Source: Crotalaria pallida (lineage: Eukaryota > Streptophyta > Magnoliopsida > Fabales > Fabaceae). Taken from it: DNA of 64,000 nt. The position numbers and the translations under genes were made by a program. The stretch lies in the NCBI GenBank assembly GCA_037953625.1, contig CM075655.1, positions 72,009,501 to 72,073,500 of the forward strand. The letters run 5' to 3'. The notes beneath the pieces were generated by a model that had not been told where the DNA came from, did no database searches, and saw only the letters and a list, made by a program, of their open reading frames with translations. The first letter of the stretch is position 1. Every line of letters begins with the position of its first letter. Of the stretch, positions 10,601 to 22,451 are shown piece by piece.

Positions 10601-11568
10601 AGTGGATATGTGGGAAAGATACTGAGTTTTATAAAAGAGACTGGAGAGTATGAAGTAATAATAAAAAGATGAAATAAATAGGGATTGTGGATAATGATGA
10701 TAGTATATTTGCTTGTGTGTATGCTGTGTATTGTTGTGTGTGTCCTATTACTTTGCCTACCGTAATTCCACACCGTTGACGCTACGCGTCCGGATCGCTT
10801 ACTCTCTCCTGTTCGTTGGTACATCGGTGTCGCTGGTATCCCAACGGGTAAATGGATCGTCGTTTGGAGATCGTTACTTGGCCTCATAAGGGACGTGGAT
10901 GGGAAGCTATACGTCGAGGATGGGCATGGTCGGGATGTGCACAGTTGGTGATCGAAGACCCGGAAAATAAGTTGGGTGGGTCTACACCTAGTTTGTGCTT
11001 GGGGAGTATATCCTACACATGTCAGAGCTCCGAACCGCCGCCTCGGAACCAAGGGAAGGAGAGCTCAGTGAAGCTATTCGGAGTGGGACTTAAACCGATT
11101 TCCGAAGAAGAGCCAAAGAACGCGGTTGTATCATCCTCTGGAACTAAGACACCCGCAAGGAAGAAGAAGAAGCTGGACCCGATCATCTTTGATAGGAGAA
11201 GGAAGCCAGTAATAGAATTAGATTAGGTTGTTGCTTGTGTTATGTAATCAGGATTACCTAGGTAATGAACCGATGCTGTACTTCAACTGTTTTGAAGCAT
11301 GCCCGACTTTAAAGGAATGTATGAACTCTTTCATGAAATGTGCTTAACCTTCTTTAAGGAAATGAATGGAGTTGCTTAAGTGGAACTAAATTGTTTTCTA
11401 AATAAAATGTTTTCGGAAAGTGAAGGGGATGAGTTTGGTTCCAAGTAACAACTCGGTTTTCGAAAGAGTGTGTTGCAGTGCCTTAATAATGTTTTCAAAA
11501 AAAAAAAATGGGCCTCATTTTTGCAACCTTAATCAAATATTTTGGATGTCAAAAATTGGGCTGTTACA
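7639..11568 (+). mobile_element. LTR-A copy 3, complete (3930 bp)
   Basis: It runs from TGTAACACCCC to GGCTGTTACA, as copy 2, and is almost identical to it; visible differences are a longer (TA)n tract near 8005, a longer A-run near 11500 and scattered substitutions. The predicted donor is at CAG/GTGAGAG (GT about 8801-8802); the acceptor AG is again mutated to AA before the ATG at 10852. The open frame upstream of the donor is 98 residues long (8508-8804) and basic, and is not seen in LTR-A3 or A4. Confidence 0.93.
10852..11226 (+). CDS. LTR-encoded KLFGV-motif protein, copy 3
   Basis: A 124-residue ORF with the same translation as 5878-6252, including KLFGV at residues 74-78 and the two basic clusters. 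It lies in an LTR about 4.97 kb away and is identical because the array copies are recent duplicates, so this copy adds no independent evidence of selection. The ATG is preceded by GGGTAA in place of the consensus AG acceptor. Confidence 0.55.
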   Translation: MDRRLEIVTWPHKGRGWEAIRRGWAWSGCAQLVIEDPENKLGGSTPSLCLGSISYTCQSSEPPPRNQGKESSVKLFGVGLKPISEEEPKNAVVSSSGTKTPARKKKKLDPIIFDRRRKPVIELD

Positions 11569-12613
11569 GAATGGTATCAGAGCTTATGGTAATCCTTAGC
11601 GGCCTTAAGCATGGCCTTACATGCTTGCTTGTGTGTGACTCTGTGTGTTTGTTAGTATTTGAGTAGGAATAGGAGGATAAGCTTTTGTCTCTTAGGACAT
11701 GAGACTAGCATGTAGCTTAGCATCAACCGCAATAGTTTAAGAAACCTTTTGACTCTATAAGAGTAGACCATGGGTAGACCCTGAGATAAAGACCCTAAAC
11801 TCCTGATGTCTCATTAGTGATTGTTAGACTTAGACTTGATTAACCTTAGCATACCTTTACACAAGGATGGATGTCACCCTTGAGGATGTAGGTTGTTACC
11901 TCTTAATCCCAGTGTTTGTTGAATTGCTCCGACAACACATTCTTGTTGAGATTTGGACCCTTTCCTTCATGAACCCCTAACACCTCGTGACTCTATTTAA
12001 GACTCTTTGGTTCGAATGGTGGAGTTGGAAGTGCCATAGTCACCCAAGCAGCCCAAGGTTAGGTGATTGAGGAGAAGAAGAAATAGTTGAACTTAGAAAG
12101 ACTCTAAGATTTCCGTGGAATAGTTATAAGCTGAATCCAAGTTGGGGAGTCACAAGGAGAGAAAGAAGCATATATTATTAGTCATTAGAGGAGATTCTGA
12201 GTAAAACCTAGAGGGTAATAGAATCTCTTTAAGCTAGAAATGATAGATGAGAATCCTAAGATTAGAAAGAGAATTATAGGAAAGACGGAGTAGGTAGAGA
12301 ATAGCGGATATTTAAGGATTTCTAGGTAAAATCCTTGCTTTTGGAGATGTATGAATGTTTGTCTGTTTGATTTCCCCTAAGTCCAACCATAGGCGTGGAC
12401 TTTCTATGACAACGACCGGCTACGGAAATGGCATCTTCTTCGGTTAGTCCGTTGGACTTAACCCGACTCGACACGTTGGTGACGGTACGGTTGGAATCTC
12501 TTCCCCTGGAAACAGTTAACGAGGAACATCAGAATGACATGAGAGTGTTGTTGCCTTGCTGCCCAATCTTCAATGTATTTCTCGGGGACGAGAAATCCTT
12601 AAGTTGGGGAGAA
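11569..12613 (+). mobile_element. LTR-A array interior 3
   Basis: PBS at 11572-11583, the same non-coding 1-kb body, and a PPT immediately before TGTAACACCCC at 12614. No gag, protease, RT or integrase motif is present. Confidence 0.88.
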
Positions 12614-15600
12614 TGTAACACCCCGTAAATTCCTCATATTAAATTAAAACACTAAAAGAAATTATTTTTGAGAAAATTGTTTTGAAAAAGTGTTTTCCTA
12701 AATGACTTTTCTTAAATTCACGTTTCCAAGATAATGAATAATTTTTTTTAAAAGAAATGATTTTCTGGAGTAATGCCCAAGGTGTAGAAATCTAGTTTGT
12801 GAAAAAGCTTATGTGCTTGATGTTTTTACAAAATGTTTGTGATTTATTTTGGTGATTATATGTGTATACCCGGTTTTAATGTACATGAGCTTAGGAATGC
12901 ATGAAAACTAATTAGATAAAGAAAATGAACATGTGTGTGATGTGTAAATGTGTATGATGCATGAATATGTATAATGCCTATATATATATATATGTGAGTG
13001 TCGTGTGAGAAAGATTCTATCAATGCTAATTAGGTGCATGCTTATGTGTATGTTAAGTATATGTATGAATCTATGTTATGTGATGATGAAAATAAAACTA
13101 CATGTGCATTTGTGTGTGTATGTGGTTAGGCCGTATGAGGATAGAAAGACCAACTAGGAACCCTTTTTCTTAAGCCTTAAGAGAGTGAAATTAAATAGAA
13201 ATTGGGAGGAGAAGTAGGGTAAGTGACTCATGAAGCCTAGTGAGACTACCCTCCCTCCATGTGTCCCACGGTTGACCCCTCCCATGCAACAATTGAACTA
13301 CCCAAAATTGCCCCTCCTCCCACACTATGAACCGAGGTTAGAAAGGGAATTGTCCACCCCTTTTACCCTTACCCTTAAACCGTGTGAATGAAGGTGTGTT
13401 AGGCTAATTCATTTTCCTTCTTCATTCCACACTCTTCCAACACCAACACACCAAGTCCAAGAGTAACCTCAAACTCTTGAGACTCATAGAGAAGAAGAGT
13501 GAAACCGTGAGGAGAAGAAAAGAAAGAAGAGTGAAAAATCTCAAAAGCCTTAAACCAAACTACTTCAATTCTTTTCTCAATCACTTTAGTCTTCAAAGAT
13601 CAAGGAGAAACCCCCCATCAACTCTAGGAGAAGGAGAGACCGAGGCAAAATCCCAAGAGGAGAAGGAGAGAAGCTTTGAAGATTTAAGATTAGGAATTAA
13701 GAAAAGAGGTTGGGGCATATGGCAGCACAAGGTTGCAAGGAGAGCACACATTCAACAGCTGGACACCAGGTGAGAGAGAAGCTTTCCCTAAGACACCGTG
13801 GTAGCTAGGTGATTTATTAGGACGTTCCGTATCATCTCAAAGATCGGAACTGTGTGGTTGGCATCAGTAGTATAAGTGGCAATTGTTTTCTTTGTGTGGC
13901 CACTTATACGAAGGTGACAAGGACCACAATTCTATTGTGTGATGTTGTGTGATGATAGCATGCTTTTGTTATTTATTAAATTATGTTGGTACTGCTTATT
14001 ACTGTTGATCACGATGGATAAATGGCTGATGAACGTTTGAATAAGAAAATGAAGATAAAAGGGAATAGTTGAGGAAGTGAGGAAATTGAAGGTGATGAAA
14101 TAATAAGAAAAGAATAATGTTAAAGGGGGAAGGGATTTAGTGAAAGAGAGATAAGAGTTGATTGGAAAAGAAATTGATAATGAGGATGAGAACGAGCCAG
14201 AGCTGGGGACAGTAATGTGGATTGTGGTTTGAGAAGTGAATTGAGTGGAGCTGGGCTCCTTTGTTTTTGGTTTTAGTCTGGGACTAGTGTTGAGTTGAGC
14301 TTGCTCCTCCATTAGCGCTCAGCATGGTTTTAGTCTGGGAACTGGTGTCGAGTTGAGCTTGCTCCTCCACTAGCGCTCAGCAAAAATGTGTCTTTGAAAA
14401 AGAGCTTTGAAAAAGGAAATTTACGAAAGGAATTGTGAAAAGAAATATTTCTGAAAAAGGGTTTTATAAAACAAAATTTGGGGGAAGGGTTTTTGAAATG
14501 GAATTTTTGAAGAAGCTTGTGAAACAGGATTTCTCAAAGAAGTTTTTATGAAACGATCTTTTGAAAGAAGTTTTATGAAAGGATGTTTCAGAACAACGTT
14601 TTTGAGAAAGTTTTACGAAATGACATCCTTGAGGAAAAGTCTGTGGAAATGATAACTTTGGTAAATGTTGGTGGAAATAAAGTTTTGTGAAAGATTTGGA
14701 AATAGAGTTGTTGAAGGTCGAGAAAGAAAGTTTTTTTTTTGGAAAGTTGAGAACTCAAGGATTTTTGAGAATGGTGGTAAAAAGAAAGATTGAAGAGTGA
14801 AATGTGAATCTGTTGATGTTATCCCAGCTCTGTGCTACGTGAGTTTTGATAAAGAGAAAGATTGTGCAAAGTTAGCGGTCGGGACTCACTGAAGGGATGT
14901 ACGAAGGGTGAGCCGACCAATAGGTTAATTAAAAAGATAAAAGACATTAACAACGGACGTGGTGAGATATGAGAGTTAACCCGAAGTAGTGGAGTGGAAG
15001 GAACGATAAGTATCTGCGGATACTTAGGACGAGATTGCATTAGGGGAGGACGATGACGGTGAAACGTCAAGAAGTCTAGAGTATTGTTGTAGAAAGAACG
15101 AACTCCATAAGTGGTGCACTAACGTGGTGGGGACTGGGTCTAATATCGTGGTAAGTTCTGTGCGCGCACTACAACAATACTGTCGCCCCCTAGATTGCAA
15201 ATCGAGAACAGTGAGAGGGACTGGAACGGGGCATTGTGTTTTGCCACTGCGAGGCAGTGTGCCATGATTATTGTAAATTGATATTATTGAGGCTGGGCCT
15301 CCTGGTCAGGGACCATTTGTGTGTGAGACAGCTGTCGTGCCCGCGTGGTAAAGGTCCTGTACTCTTGTTTGCTTCCGACTAGGTGGTTGGTTGGCCGAGG
15401 AGATGTAGACCTGAGATGTGAGTGCTAACTACGAAAGAAACGTGTACCTCGATGATCCCTTAACTCCCCTGATCATCGGTGGTTGTAATTTGATAATACA
15501 TTATGATAAAAGGATTACAACATGGAGAATAAGAGTTTGAGAAGTGAGAAGGATGAGTAAGAGAATGAGAGTGGATATGTGGGAAAGATACTGAGTTTTA

Positions 15601-16052
15601 TAAAAGAGACTGGAGAGTATGAAGTAATAATAAGATGAAATAAATAGGGATTGTGGATAATGATGATAGTATATTTGCTTGTGTGTATGCTGTGTATTGT
15701 TGTGTGTGTCCTATTACTTTGCCTACCGTAATTCCACACCGTCGACGCTACGCGTCCGGATCGCTTACTCTCTCCTGTTCGTTGGTACATCGGTGTCGCT
15801 GGTATCCCAACGGGCAAATGGATCGTCGTTTGGAGATCGTTACTTGGCCTCATAAGGGACGCGGATGGAAAGCTATACGTCGAGGATGGGCATGGTCGGG
15901 ATGTGCACAGTTGGTGATCAAAGACCCGGAACATAAGTTGGGTGGGTCTACACCTAGTTTGTGCTTGGGGAGTATATCCTACACATGTCATAGCTCCGAA
16001 CCGTCGCCTCGGAACTAAGGGAAGGAGAGCTCAGTAAAGCTATTCGGAGTGG
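12614..16052 (+). mobile_element. LTR-A copy 4, truncated at a rearrangement
   Basis: The start is normal, but the LTR is cut within exon 2 where the sequence turns into a local duplication and then an inverted copy. In its distal part it resembles copy 1 more than copies 2-3 (shared small differences around 15500-15660), which fits a founding element whose middle was later amplified. Confidence 0.88.
15818..16018 (+). pseudogene. LTR-encoded KLFGV ORF, copy 4, truncated
   Basis: It opens with the same ATG and the Trp/Gly block (LEIVTW, GWAW, DPE) but stops at a TAA at 16016-16018, within the proline-rich linker and before KLFGV. The upstream acceptor reads GGGCAA. The C-terminal coding part in this orientation is lost to the inversion. 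Confidence 0.6.
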
Positions 16053-16092
16053 ATCCTACACATGTCATAGCTCCGAACCGTCGCCTCGGAAC
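15976..16092 (+). repeat. 40-bp direct duplication at the inversion breakpoint
   Basis: The 40 bases at 15976-16015 recur exactly at 16053-16092, separated by 37 bp. The second copy then runs straight into inverted element sequence through shared bases AACT. This looks like templated filler made during break repair. Confidence 0.85.
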
Positions 16093-17534
16093 TTAAGGAT
16101 TTCTCGTCCCCGAGAAATACATTGAAGATTGGGCAGCAAGGCAACAACACTCTCATGTCATTCTGATGTTCCTCGTTAACTGTTTCCAGGGGAAGAGATT
16201 CCAACCGTACCGTCACCAACGTGTCGAGTCGGGTTAAGTCCAACGGACTAACCGAAGAAGATGCCATTTCCGTAGCCGGTCGTTGTCATAGAAAGTCCAC
16301 GCCTATGGTTGGACTTAGGGGAAATCAAACAGACAAACATTCATACATCTCCAAAAGCAAGGATTTTACCTAGAAATCCTTAAATATCCGCTATTCTCTA
16401 CCTACTCCGTCTTTCCTATAATTCTCTTTCTAATCTTAGGATTCTCATCTATCATTTCTAGCTTAAAGAGATTCTATTACCCTCTAGGTTTTACTCAGAA
16501 TCTCCTCTAATGACTAATAATATATGCTTCTTTCTCTCCTTGTGACTCCCCAACTTGGATTCAGCTTATAACTATTCCACGGAAATCTTAGAGTCTTTCT
16601 AAGTTCAACTATTTCTTCTTCTCCTCAATCACCTAACCTTGGGCTGCTTGGGTGACTATGGCACTTCCAACTCCACCATTCGAACCAAAGAGTCTTAAAT
16701 AGAGTCACGAGGTGTTAGGGGTTCATGAAGGAAAGGGTCCAAAACTCAACAAGAATGTGTTGTCGGAGCAATTCAACAAACACTGGGATTAAGAGGTAAC
16801 AACCTACATCCTCAAGGGTGACATCCATCCTTGTGTAAAGGTATGCTAAGGTTAATCAAGTTTAAGTCTAACAATCACTAATGAAACATCAGGAGTTTAG
16901 GGTCTTTATCTCAGGGTCTACCCATGGTCTACTCTTATAGAGTCAAAAGGTTTCTTAAACTATTGCGGTTGATGCTAAGCTACATGCTAGTCTCATGTCC
17001 TAAGAGACAAAAGCTTATCCTCCTATTCCTACTCAAATACTAACAAACACACAGAGTCACACACAAGCAAGCATGTAAGGCCATGCTTAAGGCTGCTAAG
17101 GATTACCATAAGCTCTGATACCATTCTGTAACAGCCCAATTTTCGACATCCAAAATATTTGATTAAGGTTGCAAAAATGAGGCCCATTTTTTTTTTTTGA
17201 AAACATCATTAAGGCACTGCAACACACTCTTTCAAAAACCGAGTTGTTACTTGGAACCAAACTCATCCCCTTCACTTTCCGAAAACATTTTATTTAGAAA
17301 ACAATTTAGTTCCACTTAAGCAACTCCATTCATTTCCTCAAAGAAGGTTAAGCACATTTCATGAAAGAGTTCATACATTCCTTAAAGTCGGGCATGCTTC
17401 AAAACAGTTGAAGTACAGCATCGGTTCATTACCTAGGTAATCCTGATTACACAACACAAGCAACAACCTAATCTAATTCTATTACTGGCTTCCTTCTCCT
17501 ATCAAAGATGATCGGGTCTAGCTTCTTCTTCTTC
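16093..17534 (-). mobile_element. Inverted fragment of LTR-A interior and LTR end
   Basis: Read on the minus strand, this is the end of an LTR (17534 to 17127), GAA, the PBS (17123 to 17112) and the whole 1-kb interior down to the PPT (16093). It corresponds to about 6170-7630 of the array. The breakpoint at 16093 falls just inside the PPT; the other falls in a GAAGAA-rich coding stretch of exon 2. The piece includes the antisense of the KLFGV ORF tail. Confidence 0.9.
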
Positions 17535-18647
17535 CCCCTTGAGCAAATCCTAGATGGTGAGAGGGAACCTGAACGAGGCTAGAAGTCGGTAGGTGTTTGG
17601 TTTTTGGAAACTTTTGTGGAATAAATCTTGTTGACCACCGGCGTCTGGTCACATGAATTTTGATATCTTACCACCGGCGTCTGGTACCGTCTTTCGTTTA
17701 CCGACTTCGATGCCGGCGTTGTTAAGGTTCCTGTGCGTCCCATCTGCTTTCCGAACTAGGATATGGTTGGACTTGTGGAGGAGATGTAACGTGTGTGATA
17801 TCCATACCTTGAACCTCGGTAATGGTACCCCCCTTTTGATTTACCGATAGTATGAAACTTAGAGACTAAAGATAATTAAATATAACGGCTATGGTTTTTA
17901 AGAAGTATACCCTTTTTGGGAAAAGTGTTTATGGTAACAAATGCAATAAGGTAATGGTAATAATGATGTACATGTTTGTGTGGTCTTAATATTCCCCTAT
18001 GGTAAGCCCACGCCGTCGACGATAATATCGTTCGGAAGTGCTTACTCTCTCTATTTCCCTTTCCTGTGGACATTGGGGAACAATGTTCACATATGACAGA
18101 TCAAGTAGTAGTTCGAGTAGTGGTTGCTCAAGTTGGAAGAGGATCTCGAGATGGTGCCCATATGAGGAGGAAGCAGAAGTGACAACCGAGGAATCTTTCA
18201 GACACTTGTGGTGGAGGATAGCCATGAAGACTTGTAGTATAAGATAGGGTAGTCTTTACTTTGTATCCTATCTTAAGGTGATTAGGACATGATTAATCTA
18301 TCCCGAATGTAACCCCAGTTGTAATATGGATTATTTTAAATGGAATAAAAGAAGTTCTTTTTGATTATGTATGAAGTTTATTTAAATAATTAAATGTGTT
18401 TCCACCAGTTAACCATCGAATAAATTTGGGATCACAAAAAGGAGCTTTTTGGAAATAAGTTAGTAACATCTCTTTTTGGAAAGGAATTTTATGTTGCAAG
18501 TTTATGCATCAAATAATTTGAAACCAAGTGAATCAAATTGTTTTATAAAAACCTTTTTATGAACTGACTTTGGAAATGTTTATTATATAAAAAAAATGGC
18601 GCAAATTTTTGGTGAAAATTCTAAGTTCCAAATCGGGGTGTTACACA
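17535..18647 (+). mobile_element. LTR-A2: 3' end of a diverged related LTR
   Basis: It ends GGGGTGTTACA and keeps the order of the LTR-A distal half: a TTGAGCAAATC...GTGAGAGGGA block, a GGAGATGTAACGTGTG segment, then GCTTACTCTCTC with no AG until GACAG at 18099, where exon 2 would start. The exon-2 region is too decayed to keep the ORF. The 5' part is lost at the junction with the inverted fragment. About 400 bp after the exon region, an A/T-rich tail leads to the LTR end. Confidence 0.75.
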
Positions 18648-18667
18648 CATTGCATCACTGAAGGCAT

Positions 18668-18702
18668 TTCGCTTAAGCGAAAATGTTTCGCTTAAGCGAA
18701 AA
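18668..18702. repeat. Paired CGCTTAAGCG palindromes in LTR-B
   Basis: Two near-perfect palindromes built on TTTCGCTTAAGCGAAA lie in tandem. The minus-orientation copies at about 50021-50165 and 55899-56020 carry three to four such units. Confidence 0.85.
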
Positions 18703-19939
18703 TCCTGCGATCTGCAACACCGAATACGCGTTTTTAAGGGCATTTTGGTATTTTCCCCACCCTAAAACCCATTAAACACCCCCAAACACTCCCTCCCTAT
18801 GCCATTCGAACCCCCCTTCTCTCCCCCATCCTCCATCTTCTTCTTCCTCTTCCAAGGAGCTAGGGTTCCTCCTCCCAACCCTCCCTCCTTCCACTATCAC
18901 CATTGATTCTTAAAAACCAAGCCTCCAAGCTTCAAGGCATCTCTCAATCTCTCTTTCCCCTCTTCCAATTAGAGCCACCATCACCATCTCAAGTTTCTCC
19001 ATCATCATCTTCATCCTCAAGCTTTCCATGGCTTCCATGATGTGAGCTTCAAGCTTCAATCTCCATAGTCATCAAGGTTTCCTTTCCCATCTTTCCTTTT
19101 CAATCTTTCCATTTCCTTTTGATTTGGGTATTCTCATGACCCTTATTTATTATTATTGTTGTTATTGTTCCTTGCCCCAATTTTACAAGAGTAATTTGGA
19201 GCCTCCCACACTCTAAGAGGGAACTCATCAAGCTTGCTCTGCTTCATGGATTAGTGGATACCGACACCTCTCCTACATTAGGGTGCTAAACTCTCTTAAG
19301 GTTTAGTCTCCTTTAATTATATTTAAGGTAAGGGGTTTATTTGCCGTCTCGGTGGGTGAGATACTAGTACTGTATAATCTGGCTCAAGGTTAATTGCTTA
19401 TGTGTGATTAGGGAATTTAGAATTTATTTTAATGAGATAATATGCTTATATGATATAAATGCTATTTGAAATGTGTTAAATGTTTAAATGATGAATTCTT
19501 TGAACTACATGTTAATTATATGTATGTAAGTGTCAGTACCTGAGTAAAATGCTATTTGATGTCAAGGATTATATGCGTGATAATCAAATAAGAATTGTAA
19601 TTGTTAATTGAATATTTAATTTATGATTGTAATTTATATGTTTGATGTGTTCAAAGAGGTAAAGTGAGTTTGGTTTGCGTAGGTGCTAAGTTAGGAAGAG
19701 AATAGAATATATAGGAAAGTTTAGGGAGAAAAAGAGGAAATATGAGAGTAGAAGAAAAAGGTGTTAGGCGAGGCAGACGAAAATTGAGAATGAAAGGATA
19801 AGGTGTGGTATGAGGGCGGAAATAAAGTAAAAAGAAAAGACATAAAATAAAAGAGAAATGAAAAGAGAATAAAGAAAGCACTCGGGTATGCGAATATCGA
19901 TCCTATAAGACGTACGGCTGGTGTCATGACGATGACAGA

Positions 19940-20545
19940 TGGACCGTATGCACGGGTTGAGCAAGACGTGAGGCCTTTGGGGATCCGTACGCATCGGTAA
20001 GTCGTATCCTCGACAGACGGGGAACGCAGTGGGGTATTCGCATCACCCATTTCCATGTTAGTGGGTACTGGACCCTAGAAGACGTGTGGTAGTTGGAACC
20101 CGCACGCGTGGGTTGAGTAAGACGTGCGGCCTGTAGGGATCCGTACGCATCGGTAAGACGTATCCCCGGGGAGACGGTGGATACGCAGTGGCGGGAGCCC
20201 CACGACACTACAATAGAAACAGGAAAGATAATGAAAGATAAAGGGTTGGTGGGTACTGGACCCTAGAAGACGTGTGGTAGTTGGAACCCGCACGCATGGG
20301 TTGAGTAAGACGTGCGGCCTTTGGGGATCCGTACGCATCGGTAAGACGTATCCCCGGGGATACGGTGGATACGCAGTGGCAGGAGCCCCACGACTCCGGG
20401 GTCAATGGGTACTGGACCTTAGAAGACGTGCGGACCGCGGGATCCATGCGCATTGGTTGAGTAAGACGACCAGACCGAGCCTGGCGCATCGGTAAGACGT
20501 ATCCCTGGGTAGACGGAGGATACGCAGTGGCAGGAGCCCCATGAT
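19940..20545 (+). repeat. Tandem hairpin-containing repeats in LTR-B
   Basis: About four diverged units of 140-190 bp share CGCATCGGTAAGACGTATCC, GGATACGCAGTGG and AGCCCCACGA. Stems are visible: CCGCACG (20288-20294) with CGTGCGG (20311-20317), and CGTATCC (20347-20353) with GGATACG (20367-20373). Confidence 0.75.
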
Positions 20546-21390
20546 GCCCTAAAACATAAAGGAAAAATAATAAGGATAAATAAATATAAGGAAATAAGAG
20601 GAAGGACGGGGGAGTAAAGGAGATGTGAGAGAAACGAGTAGAATAGGTGTGTGAGAGGAAGGATTAGAGAGGTTAGGAGAGAAAATTAGGGACTTGGGGT
20701 AAAGTGTAGAGAGTGAGATTTTAGTGTAAATAGATAAGTGGCGAAATAGATTAGGTAAGGACATGTGTCAAAAGGTGCTGATAATCGGAGACGATTGTGT
20801 TTGTAGTGAATCGGTGCTTGGGTGTGATTATGATGGTGTTATTTGGCTAATTGCTAATTGTGTATGACTTGGCTCTTATTATGCTTTACTAGTTGTGCAA
20901 TTCTCACCCTTACAACCACCACAGGTACAGGTCAGGAGCATAGCTGTTATTTGGGCCGAGCAGGAGCACACTTCCCCACGGGAAGTGTGAGTAATTTATT
21001 TTTATTTCGAGTTGAGTCGTACCGGGCCATATTATGGAATATTATGTATTTTTGAGAATTTATTAATAAATGTATTTTAAATTTCAGTTGTATATTTGGT
21101 GGCCCCGGGCTCTTTATTTGGTTCCTCGAAAATCTAAGTATTTTCATCTTAGTATTTATCCCCGGATATTGGGAGAAGAGTTAAGTTATATATGTATATT
21201 TATCCTAGATGTCTGGTTATTGTTGAAATTGTTTTGAACAGGTTACAGGTCAAAGACAATTTTTGGGAATGTCCAAAAATTAGAGGAAACTCTGTCCAAT
21301 TTTCCGGAAACATTTTAACAAGTATTTTAATTAAAAAGAAATTTTCAAATCCATATTTTCAAAATAGGTAATATAAAATAGGTTGTTACA

Positions 21391-21487
21391 CAGTGGACGA
21401 GCTGCCGCTAAAAGACAACCTGACTTTCGAAGTTCTTCCAGTCCGAATTGAGGACAAACAAGTCAGACGGCTCAGAGGGAAGGAAAT
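21391..21487 (+). pseudogene. Tekay-like pol C-terminus (chromodomain), part 1
   Basis: The frame reads VDELPLKDNLTFEVLPV and onward through QVRRLRGKE, typical of the linker and chromodomain start at the end of chromovirus pol. It is cut after GAAAT by the Athila-like insertion and resumes in frame at 30641. Everything upstream in pol is missing or left of the window, displaced by LTR-B. Confidence 0.82.
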
Positions 21488-22164
21488 TGATGAGCATTTT
21501 ATTTCCCATTATTCCTTGCATTATTTTACTCCTATTATTGATACTTGTTGCCCATTTGACATTGATTAGCTTGATTTATTGATTTAGAGTTTATTGGACT
21601 AATATTCCGAATATTGTTTAATTTGGAATTATTTAGCCTAATTAATTCTATTTCTATTTTCAGGTAATATTTGGCACAAGGACACTTTGGGAAGTTTGGA
21701 AATGAAGATTGAAGTATTGAAGTGAAGATTGTAATTTGCATTTAGGTCCCTTTTTAATTGTAATGTTCAGAATATTGTTTCTTAGGATTTGGGCCCATGT
21801 TTTAGGCCCATTTTGTGTCTTAAGAGGGGAAATTCGTGTAACCTCCAAGAACACACTTTCATTTCAGATTTCTCACTCTCTCTCTAGGTTAGAACTTCTC
21901 TCTTGGCTCTCCCAAGTGATGGTGGCTGCTAGGGTTTTGTTCTTCCCCATTTCTACTCGTTTTTCTTCATTTATGGCCATGGAAGGCTAGACTTCAAGGG
22001 TTAATCCCTTTGGTATTGTATTATCTACTCTTGAGCTCTTGTTATTAATGCAATTTCGTTTTCTCTTCTCTGTTTTCATGTTTATCGATGTGTAGTGGTT
22101 TGCTTAATTCCATTTCGTAGAGATAATACATGAATATAAATGCTTAATTTGTATTAACTTGTAA
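21488..22164 (+). repeat. Athila-like 5' LTR, 3'-truncated
   Basis: It matches 29593-30269 almost exactly and then diverges at GTAATACG versus GTAAAAACTCC. No PBS-like TGGCGCC follows. The next 287 bp, up to the ATG, are an A/T-rich leader with no recognisable feature. Confidence 0.9.
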
Positions 22165-22451
22165 TACGTGAAATCGAAATTTCGATAATGGGAAGGCCCC
22201 AAAAATTCGGTTGTTTACTATTTCTTTTTTATTTTACAAGTTTATTTTTCTTCTTTTTTGTTTGTAACTTATTTGTTTGACTTGGTTCCCTTTTGAATTT
22301 TGTCCTCAAACTTTCTGTGATATGTTTTCATGATTTTAGGGTGCTGAAAAAAATAAAGAAACAAATTTTAAAAAATAATAAATTTTGTTGCCGATTTTGG
22401 TCATGCATATCTGTTACAGTATGCTATGGTTGATGTTGTTCTGTTCAGTAC

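Larger units (their letters stand above)
18648..21390 (+). mobile_element. LTR-B, 5'-truncated, plus orientation
   Basis: It matches the minus-strand LTRs at 47401-50572 and 53618-56419: the same GCTTAAGC palindromes, the same AAGGGCATTTTGG and CCAAACACTCCCTCCCT stretches, the same tandem-hairpin block and the same end AAAATAGGTTGTTACA. About 0.4-0.5 kb of its start is missing at the join with LTR-A2, probably because the LTR-A group inserted into it. It is followed directly by Tekay-like coding sequence, not by a PBS, so it is a solo LTR or remnant. Confidence 0.85.

Noticed and set aside
1..16052. A 5-kb satellite or rDNA spacer array
   Set aside because: Each period has LTR ends, a tRNA-Met PBS and a PPT, so it is a tandem retrotransposon, not a satellite.
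21535..21990. Small ORFs in the Athila-like LTRs, repeated at 29640-30095
   Set aside because: Identical only because the two LTRs are recent duplicates.
22380..22400. GTTGCCG as a PBS remnant of the Athila-like element
   Set aside because: Only seven bases match and it is not next to an LTR end.
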